Of a stretch of DNA of 35,191 nucleotides, positions 24,338 through 31,750 are shown one piece after another. Source of the DNA: Butyricicoccus sp. (GTDB taxonomy: Bacteria; Bacillota; Clostridia; Oscillospirales; Butyricicoccaceae); contig JAHHRO010000023.1 in the NCBI GenBank assembly GCA_020025755.1, positions 1 to 35,191 on the forward strand, read 5' to 3'. A model generated the notes under the pieces. It made no database searches and was not told the origin of the DNA. It was given only the letters and a program-made list of their open reading frames with translations. The stretch's first letter is position 1; each line of letters opens with the position of its first letter. The translations under genes and the position numbers were made by a program.

Positions 24338-24361
24338 TTGACGTTAAAACCGTAGTATATA
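24338..24361 (+). promoter_or_regulatory. Possible ECF-type promoter of the sigma operon
   Basis: TTTGACGTTAAAAC followed by CGTAGTATATA upstream of the sigma gene. Spacing does not fit sigma-A well, so an autoregulated ECF promoter is possible (inference). Confidence 0.3.
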
Positions 24362-24387
24362 GGTGAAGCTGAAAAGGAGGTGACGCA

Positions 24388-24948
24388 GTGATTGAGGATG
24401 AAAAAATCATTGGGTTATTTTTCGAGCGTTCCGAGCAGGCCATACGGGAACTGGACAATAAATACGGAAAAATCTTTCACGATCTCTCGTACAACATTGT
24501 CAATAGCAGGCAGGACGCAGAGGAATGTGTCAATGACGCTTATTTGGGTGCGTGGAACGCTATTCCCCCAGCACACCCTACCCCCCTGTTATCTTACATT
24601 GTAAAAATCGTTCGGAACATTTCACTGAAACTCTATTGGAAAAAGGAAGCCGTCAAACGAAACAGCATTTATACAATCGCGATGCAGGAAATTGAAGCCT
24701 GCATCGCAGACCACAGAACCGTGGAAGATGAAATTGAAGCCAGAGAGTTATCCGGTATCATTGAGGAATTTTTGCACACGCTGACCGTAAAAGAGCGCGT
24801 TATCTTCATGCGCCGCTATGCATATATAGACACCTATGCAGACATAGCAAAGCGCGTAGGGATTTCTAAAAAAAATGTATCTGTCCGGCTTACCCTGATC
24901 CGTCAGAAACTGAAACAATACTTGATAGAAAGAGAAGTGTTGATATGA
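24388..24948 (+). CDS. ECF-like RNA polymerase sigma factor
   Basis: A 186-residue sigma-70-family protein with only regions 2 and 4. Region 2 includes DLSYNIVNSRQDAEECVNDAY and the WNAIPP core-binding turn; region 4 ends with YADIAKRVGISKKNVSVRL as the -35 recognition helix-turn-helix. The start is GTG 24388, 6 nt after a strong AAGGAGGTG. Its stop overlaps the next gene by 4 bp (ATGA), the usual coupling of a sigma factor and its anti-sigma partner. The signal and regulon are unknown. Confidence 0.88.
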   Translation: MIEDEKIIGLFFERSEQAIRELDNKYGKIFHDLSYNIVNSRQDAEECVNDAYLGAWNAIPPAHPTPLLSYIVKIVRNISLKLYWKKEAVKRNSIYTIAMQEIEACIADHRTVEDEIEARELSGIIEEFLHTLTVKERVIFMRRYAYIDTYADIAKRVGISKKNVSVRLTLIRQKLKQYLIEREVLI

Positions 24949-25961
24949 ACGCTAAATTGTTTTCTGAAGCCATGAATGAAGTCAATGATATGTATTATCA
25001 AGAAGCCGCAAACTACCAATATAAAAAGCGTGGGTGGATCAAGTGGGGAACTTTGGCAGCTTGCTTGCTTCTTGTTTTTACCATGTCGGTTCCATCATTG
25101 GCGGAAGCAGTTTTCGACCCAGTGTACGATCTGCTTTATATGGTATCTCCAACAATCGCTCAAAAGCTAAAGCCTGTTAGAATGTCTTGCGCAGATAATG
25201 GGATCGAATTCGAGGTCATTTCAGCTTATGTTGAGGGGAATGAAGCAAAGATCTTTGTTTCCGTACAGGATCTCGAAGGCGATCGGATCGATGAAACAAC
25301 AGATTTGTTTGACAGCTATGAGATCAATACACCTTTTGATTCCAGCAGTTCATGTAAAAATATGGGCTACGATGCTGAAACAAAAACCGCCACTTTCCTG
25401 ATTTCTATATCGCAATGGAATGAACAGGATATCATAGGCGAAAAAATAACCTTTCATGTCCGAGAAATGCTGAGCAACAAAGAAAAATATGATGCTGCAT
25501 TACCTGATTTGGATACAAACAAAATCAGCACTCATCCAGAAACAATTGTTCCAACCTATATTTTTGGCGGTGGCGGGACAAGCTATAAGGAAATCGAGGA
25601 GGATTTCCGTGCACTGAAAACGACAGGTATCCTTTGCTCCCCTGTTGACGGGGTGGATATTACAGCTATGGGATATGTAGACGAAAAACTGCATATACAA
25701 GTCAAATATGACAATGTTCTAGTAACAGATAACCATGGATATATCTATTTCAAAAATGACAAAGATGAGAAGATCCAGTGTGTTGCAAACGTTGGTTTTT
25801 CTATGGGTGATTCACATCAAGAGCGATATGAGGAGTATGTTTTCGATTTATCAGATGTTGATTTGACTGAATATGAGGCATATGGGCATTTTGTCACCTG
25901 TGATACACATGTTACCGGGGATTGGAGCGTTACTTTTCCATTGGAAAGCGTAAGTCAGTGA
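24945..25961 (+). CDS. Membrane-anchored DUF4179-like protein, probable anti-sigma factor
   Basis: A 338-residue protein with a short cytoplasmic N-terminus (about 30 residues), one membrane helix (WIKWGTLAACLLLVFTMSV, about 31-49) and a large outside domain of beta-rich composition. This layout and the ATGA overlap with the sigma gene match the DUF4179-type anti-sigma factors of Firmicutes. By analogy, the N-terminus would hold the sigma factor and the outer domain would sense a cell-envelope signal. The family name is given from layout, with no search done. Confidence 0.7.
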   Translation: MNAKLFSEAMNEVNDMYYQEAANYQYKKRGWIKWGTLAACLLLVFTMSVPSLAEAVFDPVYDLLYMVSPTIAQKLKPVRMSCADNGIEFEVISAYVEGNEAKIFVSVQDLEGDRIDETTDLFDSYEINTPFDSSSSCKNMGYDAETKTATFLISISQWNEQDIIGEKITFHVREMLSNKEKYDAALPDLDTNKISTHPETIVPTYIFGGGGTSYKEIEEDFRALKTTGILCSPVDGVDITAMGYVDEKLHIQVKYDNVLVTDNHGYIYFKNDKDEKIQCVANVGFSMGDSHQERYEEYVFDLSDVDLTEYEAYGHFVTCDTHVTGDWSVTFPLESVSQ

Positions 25962-25965
25962 TTTA

Positions 25966-26320
25966 GATAAGGTATAATAAGTTGCGCAAAAACAAATAGA
26001 CATGGTTTGCAGATTCTCGGTAGAATGAAGCTGCGAGACACCATTCTGAAAGGAGAACACAAACCATGTCTGAAAAAATTGTACAGCTAAATGAGGAAGT
26101 AATCAATCATGTGGACGGCATCTACCTGCGTCGGTTATGCCCGTCTGCATGCGTTGTTTCCAGCGGATGCGATAGTATGCATGCATACACTCTACAACGA
26201 GGTTTGGGCGGGAAACTCGACTTATCCGGGACGGAACTGCCCAATGCCGTGAAACGCAGGCAACACAAGGATTCAAAGCCTCGTGAGCGCAAGAAAGACT
26301 ACGGCAAGGACATTATTAAA
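25966..26320 (+). mobile_element. Scarred IS256/IS30 transposase chimera
   Basis: The left edge (from 25966, GATAAGGTATAATAAG with GCGCAAAAAC) looks like an IS256-family terminal repeat. The ORF from 26066 begins MSEKIVQLNEEVI, the IS256 transposase N-terminus, then jumps to VDGIYLRR, an internal IS256 motif normally over 150 residues later. After that, another frame reads VGYARLHALFPADAIV and TLYNEVWAG, and a shifted frame reads KLDLSGTELPNAVKRR with HKDSKPRERKKDYG: both are IS30-type sequence. Deletion, fusion and a frameshift make it inactive. Families are recognised by eye. Confidence 0.65.
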
Positions 26321-26591
26321 TTTGCATTTTTTTCAAAGCTTCCTTTATTTGTTCTGCATCATCACCATTCAAAGCAGATTCTAAAGCTGAAATATCTTCT
26401 TCTCTGCGTTTGCTATCATTTTCAATTCTATGGAGTTCCCGGTCTTTTTGAGCATCTACCCTAGCTTTGAATGCCATTGTTTGCTGTCTAATCTCTGCAC
26501 GTGCTTTCAATTCTTGAACGAAAAAATTATCAGATTTTCTTTTGTTTTCGTTAGACGAATTTTTTCCCTTTTCATTTTGCTGTTCATTCAC
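26316..26591 (-). CDS. Small charged helical protein, gene 4 of coiled-coil operon
   Basis: A 91-residue hydrophilic protein: an N-terminal N/K/E/S-rich tail (1-24), then one long predicted helix rich in R, E, K and Q. Its end (EEDISALESALNGDDAEQIKEAL) resembles the ends of genes 2 and 3 (EKAMETGN..., EKALSTGD...). There is no membrane segment and no recognised domain. It starts 6 bp after gene 3; a distant AGGTGG is the only ribosome binding site. It ends at the IS chimera, with no visible terminator. Function unknown. Confidence 0.6.
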   Translation of the reverse strand: MNEQQNEKGKNSSNENKRKSDNFFVQELKARAEIRQQTMAFKARVDAQKDRELHRIENDSKRREEDISALESALNGDDAEQIKEALKKMQI

Positions 26592-26597
26592 AAGAAA

Positions 26598-27080
26598 TCA
26601 CCACCTATCAGTATTAAAAGGTGTCATAGATCCACCAAGCAAAGATGGCATTGTACCATTTGACCCAACTGGTTTATCATACACATTGAGTATCAGATTA
26701 TAACACAATTGCAGTATCTCTTTGTCACCGGTACTCAAAGCCTTCTCCTGTGCCTTTTCTGCCACGGAATATAATCTGCTGCGTTCTTCATAGTGCTTGT
26801 CAAGTTCTTTAAGATAAACCTCTTTCTGGGCATCAATTTGGTATTCAATTGCCCTCAATGTTGCAGCAATACGTTTTCTTTCTGTCTTTTCATGCTCTTT
26901 GCATTTGGCATAATCAGTAAAACAACGTATGGCTTCTTTGGTGATATCCGTTACCCCCATAATCACAGCTTCTTCTGGAGAAGTCGGAGCAGGTATTGGA
27001 GCAGATGGGGCTGGTTTATTTTTCCTTTCATCAGAAGATGAATTATATTGCTGTGGTAAATTAGAAAAATAATCCTTCAT
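26598..27080 (-). CDS. Coiled-coil protein, gene 3 of the operon (paralogue of gene 2)
   Basis: A 160-residue protein. Residues 1-45 are a loose N-terminus with a proline-rich linker (KPAPSAPIPAPTSPEE). From DITKEAIRCF on, it aligns without gaps to gene 2 over about 92 residues, including ERSRLY against ERERLF and EKALSTGD against EKAMETGN. The rest is one long charged helix (predicted coiled coil) and a short helical tail. I start at ATG 27080 because GGAG lies 9 nt upstream; earlier in-frame ATGs exist at 27095 and 27131. No known domain. Confidence 0.65.
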   Translation of the reverse strand: MKDYFSNLPQQYNSSSDERKNKPAPSAPIPAPTSPEEAVIMGVTDITKEAIRCFTDYAKCKEHEKTERKRIAATLRAIEYQIDAQKEVYLKELDKHYEERSRLYSVAEKAQEKALSTGDKEILQLCYNLILNVYDKPVGSNGTMPSLLGGSMTPFNTDRW

Positions 27081-27099
27081 AATAATAAACTCCATTCTA

Positions 27100-27408
27100 T
27101 TAAAAGCTAAACGGTGATCTCCTATGCACAACCTCTATTGTTCTAACCGCTATCTGAGCAAAATCAACATTTCCCGTTTCCATTGCCTTTTCTAAGACAG
27201 CGGAAGCCGATTTAAATAATCTCTCTCGCTCTTGTATTTGGTGTTGAAAATATTTTTGTGCAAGTTCTGTATGTGCTTGAAGTTCTTTTGTTTTTACTTT
27301 TATAACGGCTATTTGTTTTTCTGCTTCTGTGCTATTGGCTTCACATTCAGAAATGTATCTGTAATGTTCTCTGATCAAATCCTTAACAATATCTGATATA
27401 ATATCCAT
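27100..27408 (-). CDS. Coiled-coil protein, gene 2 of the operon
   Basis: A 102-residue hydrophilic helical protein starting MDIISDIVKDLIREHYRY and ending with the conserved tail ERERLFKSASAVLEKAMETG. It has the same plan as the C-terminal 92 residues of gene 3, so the pair arose by duplication. There is no transmembrane segment, enzyme motif or DNA-binding motif. It starts 14 bp after gene 1 and has a weak ribosome binding site, suggesting coupled translation. Function unknown. Confidence 0.65.
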   Translation of the reverse strand: MDIISDIVKDLIREHYRYISECEANSTEAEKQIAVIKVKTKELQAHTELAQKYFQHQIQERERLFKSASAVLEKAMETGNVDFAQIAVRTIEVVHRRSPFSF

Positions 27409-27422
27409 GTGCTATTAACCCA

Positions 27423-28268
27423 TCAATATACAATCATACCATCAAGAATGCGCTTGATAGCAACTGCTGTATTGGAATCTGTAATAGAAGGGGCATATGG
27501 GAGATTCTGGTTGATATTCTTTATATCAGAAAAAACCTTTTGATATCGCTGACTAATGGAAAAGGCATCACTCAGAAATTCTGTAGATAACAATGTAACT
27601 ACACACTCAGCAATTTTATGAATTCCCTTAAGATACTGTGCTTCTTCAATGCTAAAACTACTTTTCTGCATACCGCTTTTCAATTCACTGGTCATCTTTT
27701 TGAGTTTACCAACTAAAGAATCTAATTCACTTTTTTCGGAACTGATAAAAGAACGAATTTCACTCATTTTCTCTTTATAATTGTTTAATTTCTCTCTCTC
27801 CATTTTCATGCGTTCTTTATACTCCCTTGCTTCATCACGCTGCCTTTTGGCTTCGTAGTAATCATCATCCGTAATGAACATATCGAAAATCGATGGTACA
27901 TCTAAATGCGGCATACAACTCAACATGGCGGATTCAAATCCACGCAAACCAGTACTGATTTCTTGTACTGATAGAGTAGAAATAGTTGGAGCAGAAATAG
28001 TTTTTGCATCAATATTAAAGCGTCCAAAGTCCTTTAATGTAGTGTTGATAGTCCCTCCCAGTTCCTTTGCAATTTGTTGTTTGTAATCAGTATGCTTGCG
28101 AAGTTTGTATTCTGTTTCAGAGGCGTAAGAGGTTACCTTACTATAGGCTCTTTCATAGATATCATTGCCTTCACGGACGAGCTCCTTTGCACGTTGAATG
28201 TACTCTCTTGCCTGTCTACGCTTATCCATGTTATCTTTGACATCACCAAATAAATCAAAAAGTCCCAT
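27423..28268 (-). CDS. 281-residue coiled-coil protein, gene 1 of the operon
   Basis: Starts MGLFDLFGDVKDN, a short hydrophobic N-terminus that could be a membrane-touching amphipathic helix. Helical, charged segments follow at about 15-75 and 135-200 (coiled coils), separated by a less helical stretch (SAPTISTLSVQEISTGLRGF to DVPSIFDMF). The C-terminal 65 residues are more hydrophobic (IHKIAECVVTLLSTEFLSD, then LPYAPS). No catalytic motif is visible and I do not recognise the family. AAGGAGG lies 7 nt before the ATG, the strongest site of the operon. Base composition is more AT-rich than the flanking housekeeping genes, consistent with transfer. Confidence 0.7.
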   Translation of the reverse strand: MGLFDLFGDVKDNMDKRRQAREYIQRAKELVREGNDIYERAYSKVTSYASETEYKLRKHTDYKQQIAKELGGTINTTLKDFGRFNIDAKTISAPTISTLSVQEISTGLRGFESAMLSCMPHLDVPSIFDMFITDDDYYEAKRQRDEAREYKERMKMEREKLNNYKEKMSEIRSFISSEKSELDSLVGKLKKMTSELKSGMQKSSFSIEEAQYLKGIHKIAECVVTLLSTEFLSDAFSISQRYQKVFSDIKNINQNLPYAPSITDSNTAVAIKRILDGMIVY

Positions 28269-28309
28269 AAAACATCCTCCTTACCAATTGAAACGCTGAA
28301 TATGTATCA

Positions 28310-28470
28310 CTAATCTTCCTTAATTATAACACCAATGCACGACACATGATGTCGTTCTAAACTATTTTCTTCTTTTTTCGCCAATTTTTTATATTCGCCA
28401 GTGGTACTTCTACCATTCTCTGGCTTTTCCACATCAACGGCTATCGCCCAATCACGCCCCCTCGGAAAGT
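28310..28470 (-). pseudogene. Decayed fragment upstream of the coiled-coil operon
   Basis: A minus-strand open stretch reads FPRGRDWAIAVDVEKPENG, then GEYKKLAKKEENSLERHHV, and ends IIKED-stop at 28310. It lacks a convincing start and is unrecognised; it overlaps the promoter of the coiled-coil operon and is probably an old fragment. Confidence 0.35.
28323..28355 (-). promoter_or_regulatory. Candidate promoter and operator of the coiled-coil operon
   Basis: Minus strand: -10 TATAAT (28323-28328) with a weak -35 CATCAT (28346-28351) at 17 bp. A perfect dyad ACGACA-N5-TGTCGT (28339-28355) overlaps the -35, so a repressor could control this operon. The leader to the ATG is about 50 nt. Confidence 0.5.
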
Positions 28471-28561
28471 GCCATATTTACCGTATTTAGATAAAAAGCG
28501 TAGATAGAATATCGATTCTTTTATATACGCCTTTATGTCAGCTAAAAATCAATTCCAGCAA

Positions 28562-28667
28562 TACTATTTCTTCTGCCAGACTATTTCCTGATAAGTTGTT
28601 TTTTCCTCAGCGTATGTAGTATCCAGTTCGTCCAAATCAAGATCGACCTCTATCACGTCATCCGTTT
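28562..28667 (-). pseudogene. Frameshifted C-terminal extension remnant after rlmD
   Basis: Immediately after the rlmD stop another frame reads TDDVIEVDLDLDELDTTYAE, then EKTTYQEIVWQKK-stop. This resembles the DELD..YQEIK extension that follows the C-terminus of some clostridial rRNA/DNA methyltransferase-like proteins on mobile elements (recalled, not searched). It is cut short here, so this may be debris of an inserted element. Confidence 0.5.
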
Positions 28668-30020
28668 TTATTGGGACAAAAGAACTACAGTCTCTATATG
28701 TTTTGTGCGTGGGAACAGATCAAAGGCGTGTGCATGGATAAGGCGGTATCCCTGCGCCGTGAATCGCTTGACATCGCGTGCCAACGTTGCCGGATCACAG
28801 GAAACATAGACGATGCGTGGCGGCTGCATTTTACAGATCGCTTCGACCGCCTGTTCATCCAGCCCCTTGCGCGGTGGGTCTACGGTCAGCACATCCGGAC
28901 GCTCTCCACGTTCTGCAAGGAGCATTGCCGCCTGTCCGGCATCTGCGCACAGGAATTCTACATTTTCCACGCCATTGCGCGCTGCATTCTCTTTGGCATT
29001 CTCGATCGCCTCCGGAACGATCTCAACCCCGATCACACGCTTTGCCTTGGCTGCCAACGCCAGTGTGATCGTACCGGCACCGCAATACAGATCGATCACG
29101 GTTTCCCGTCCGGTCAGTCCAGCCCGTCCCAGCGCATACGCATACAGGTGCTCGGTCTGTGCGTGGTTGACCTGATAAAATGCATGTGGAGACAGACGGA
29201 ACACATTGCCGCACAGACTGTCCTGCAAGACCGGTTCGCCCCAGAGCGTCAGCGTATGCTCTCCCAAGATCACGTTATCCGAACGCTTGTTGATATTGAC
29301 CACGATACCCACAAGGGAAGGCTCTGCCTTTGTCAGCCGTTCGATCAGATCCTCCTGCTGAGGGATCTTTCCACGCGTTGTGACAAGGCATAGATGGGTT
29401 TCCCCACTGACTGCTCCTGTGCGTACATAGATATGACGAATGAGACCCTTTTGGGTGTTGGCATCATACGCCGTGATCTGATGTGCATCCATCCATGCAC
29501 AGACCTCCTGCGCTAGACGGTCCGCGCGCTCTGCCTGGATCAAGCAGTGCTCTGTGCGGACGATATCATGACTGTGTGTCCGATAAAAGCCGACATAGGT
29601 GCCGTGGGCATCCTGCCCGACTGGATACTGTGCCTTGTTGCGGTATCGGGTCGTCTGCTCGGAACCCGTGATGCCCTCCAGCGCATTGGGCACACCCCCC
29701 AGCCGGGTCAGCGCATCGTCCACCTTTTTATACTTTGCAAGCAGCTCTGCATCATATGAGATGTGCTGATAGCAGCAGCCACCGCATTTCCCCGCAACGG
29801 GGCACTCCGGTTCGATGCGGTCTGCGGAGGGAATGATGATCCGTTCCACCCGACCGAACGCCATCTTTTTATTGACCTTTACGATACGGATATCGCACTG
29901 ATCCCCAACCGCCGTATTGGGAACGAAGACAGCCATACCGTCGATCCGTGCCACTCCACTGCCATCGGTCGTGTAGTCCATGATTTCCGCACGGTATACT
30001 TTGTTTTTCTGCAATGCCAT
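28668..30020 (-). CDS. rlmD: 23S rRNA (uracil-C5)-methyltransferase RlmD/RumA
   Basis: A 450-residue SAM-dependent methyltransferase of the RumA/TrmA family that methylates uracil C5 in 23S rRNA (U1939 type). Residues 1-60 form a TRAM RNA-binding domain. The Fe-S cluster motif is CPVAGKCGGCCYQH (73-86) with a later Cys in TEHCLIQ. The C-terminal Rossmann domain has DLYCGAGTITLALA, VTVDPPRKGLDE and the catalytic IVYVSCDPATLARD. AGGAG precedes the ATG. It follows the UPF0210 gene by 25 bp and ends the housekeeping operon. Confidence 0.92.
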   Translation of the reverse strand: MALQKNKVYRAEIMDYTTDGSGVARIDGMAVFVPNTAVGDQCDIRIVKVNKKMAFGRVERIIIPSADRIEPECPVAGKCGGCCYQHISYDAELLAKYKKVDDALTRLGGVPNALEGITGSEQTTRYRNKAQYPVGQDAHGTYVGFYRTHSHDIVRTEHCLIQAERADRLAQEVCAWMDAHQITAYDANTQKGLIRHIYVRTGAVSGETHLCLVTTRGKIPQQEDLIERLTKAEPSLVGIVVNINKRSDNVILGEHTLTLWGEPVLQDSLCGNVFRLSPHAFYQVNHAQTEHLYAYALGRAGLTGRETVIDLYCGAGTITLALAAKAKRVIGVEIVPEAIENAKENAARNGVENVEFLCADAGQAAMLLAERGERPDVLTVDPPRKGLDEQAVEAICKMQPPRIVYVSCDPATLARDVKRFTAQGYRLIHAHAFDLFPRTKHIETVVLLSQ

Positions 30021-30045
30021 ATCGTTCAGGCTCCTTTTGAAATGG

Positions 30046-31410
30046 TTAGTTTTTCAGACTGTGAATGGGTGCTGGGATGCGTCCGCCGCGATGAATGAAC
30101 TTTGCTGGAGACTTGGTAGAGATCGGCATGATGGGTGCAGACCCCAGCAGACCGCCAAATTCTACCACATCCCCAACACGCTTTCCAACTGCCGGAATGA
30201 CACGCACAGCCGTTGTCTTATTGTTTACAACACCGATCGCGATCTCGTCCGCGATCAGTCCGGAAATGACCTCTGCCGTGGTATCGCCCGGTACGGCAAC
30301 CATGTCGATACCAACCGAACATACTGCGGTCATCGCTTCCAGCTTCTCCATAGAAAGCACACCCTGCTGTACGGCTGCGATCATACCTTCATCCTCAGAA
30401 ACCGGAATAAATGCACCAGACAAGCCGCCAACATTGGAGGACGCCATCACGCCACCCTTCTTGACTGCATCATTGAGCATGGCAAGGATCGCAGTTGTGC
30501 CGCATCCGCCGCATGTCTCCAGACCAACTTCTTCCAAAATACGCGCAACCGAGTCTCCGATTGCAGGTGTCGGTGCAAGGGACAGATCGACAATGCCAAA
30601 CGGCACACCCAAACGATCTGAAGCGAGACTGCCCACAAGCTGACCCATACGCGTGATCTTGAATGCGGTCTTTTTGATGATTTCCGCGACCTCATTGATG
30701 GAACAATCCCCTGCACGCTTAATTGCCGCCTGCACAACACCGGGACCGGAAACACCGACATTGATGACGGTCTCCGGCTCACCGATGCCATGGAATGCAC
30801 CTGCCATGAAAGGGTTGTCATCGACTGCGTTGGCAAAAACAACCAGCTTTGCGCAGCCCATGGAACCATTATCCTTCGTGATCTCTGCTGTCTCCTTGAT
30901 GACGCGTCCCATCAGCCCAACGGCATCCAGATTGATGCCTGCCTTAGTCGATGCCACATTGACTGAGGAACATACACAGTTTGTGACCGCGAGTGCTTCC
31001 GGAATGGAGCGGATCAGGATCTCATCGCCCTTAGCAAAGCCCTTCTGAACCAATGCGGAAAATCCGCCCACAAAGTTTACACCGGTTGTCCCTGCCGCGC
31101 GGTCGAGTGCCTGAGCGATCGGAACATAGCTGTTTGCTGTGGTCGTTGCGCCGATCATCGCGATCGGCGTAACGGAAATACGCTTATTGATGATCGGGAT
31201 ACCCAGCTCCCGCTCGATCTGCTCTCCAGTCTTGACCAGATTTTCCGCGCGGCGCGTGACCTTATCGTAGATCTTATCACTGAGCACCTTGATATCATCT
31301 GACGCAAGATCACGCAGAGAAATGCCCATTGTAATGGTACGGATATCCAGATGTTCTTCCTCGATCATCTTGATCGTCTCTAAAATATCGCCTGTATTGA
31401 TCATTGTCAT
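30046..31410 (-). CDS. UPF0210 (PFL family) protein of unknown function
   Basis: A 454-residue protein of the UPF0210 family, whose members have a PFL-like barrel fold but no established activity. Seen: MTMINTGDILETIKMIEEE at the start, the SVTPIAMIGATT and NFVGGFSALVQKG segments, and the GGCGTTA cysteine loop near 300. An ACT-domain gene precedes it, as is usual in Firmicutes. I start at ATG 31410 because AGAGGTG is 10 nt upstream; 31404 is an alternative, and the ATG at 31446 overlaps the stop of the ACT gene. Confidence 0.9.
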   Translation of the reverse strand: MTMINTGDILETIKMIEEEHLDIRTITMGISLRDLASDDIKVLSDKIYDKVTRRAENLVKTGEQIERELGIPIINKRISVTPIAMIGATTTANSYVPIAQALDRAAGTTGVNFVGGFSALVQKGFAKGDEILIRSIPEALAVTNCVCSSVNVASTKAGINLDAVGLMGRVIKETAEITKDNGSMGCAKLVVFANAVDDNPFMAGAFHGIGEPETVINVGVSGPGVVQAAIKRAGDCSINEVAEIIKKTAFKITRMGQLVGSLASDRLGVPFGIVDLSLAPTPAIGDSVARILEEVGLETCGGCGTTAILAMLNDAVKKGGVMASSNVGGLSGAFIPVSEDEGMIAAVQQGVLSMEKLEAMTAVCSVGIDMVAVPGDTTAEVISGLIADEIAIGVVNNKTTAVRVIPAVGKRVGDVVEFGGLLGSAPIMPISTKSPAKFIHRGGRIPAPIHSLKN

Positions 31411-31445
31411 AGTTTTACTGCACCTCTTATTCCGTTTGCCCCTCA

Positions 31446-31715
31446 TTAAATGCGGTGCATTGCATTGAAGATATCCTCATGCATGCAATGTACCTGCATC
31501 CCAAGCTCTGTGCCGATCCGATCCAAATCTGCACAGAATACATCAAATGGTACCGTACAGGCTGTAATATCCACGAACATGACCATTGCAAACATATCCT
31601 CTACGACATTTTGAGAGATATCCTGCACATTGACCTTATGGTCAGCCAAAGACTGCGAGATCGCAGCAATGATACCTGTTCTGTCTTTTCCTACCACTGT
31701 AATAACTGCACGCAT
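31446..31715 (-). CDS. ACT-domain protein (UPF0237 type)
   Basis: An 89-residue single-ACT-domain protein starting MRAVITVVGKDRTGIIAAIS. Such proteins bind small ligands, often amino acids, and regulate partners; the consistent linkage to UPF0210 suggests it controls that enzyme (inference). I start at ATG 31715, preceded by GGAGG 10 nt upstream. Its stop overlaps a potential ATG of the next gene (TAATG). Confidence 0.9.
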   Translation of the reverse strand: MRAVITVVGKDRTGIIAAISQSLADHKVNVQDISQNVVEDMFAMVMFVDITACTVPFDVFCADLDRIGTELGMQVHCMHEDIFNAMHRI

Positions 31716-31750
31716 TGTAATACGCCTCCAAATCAACGTAACGTTTATTT

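Noticed and set aside
26316..28268. Calling the coiled-coil operon a phage-defence system
   Set aside because: The setting is suggestive, but no nuclease, NTPase, toxin or membrane effector motif is visible, so the label is not supported.
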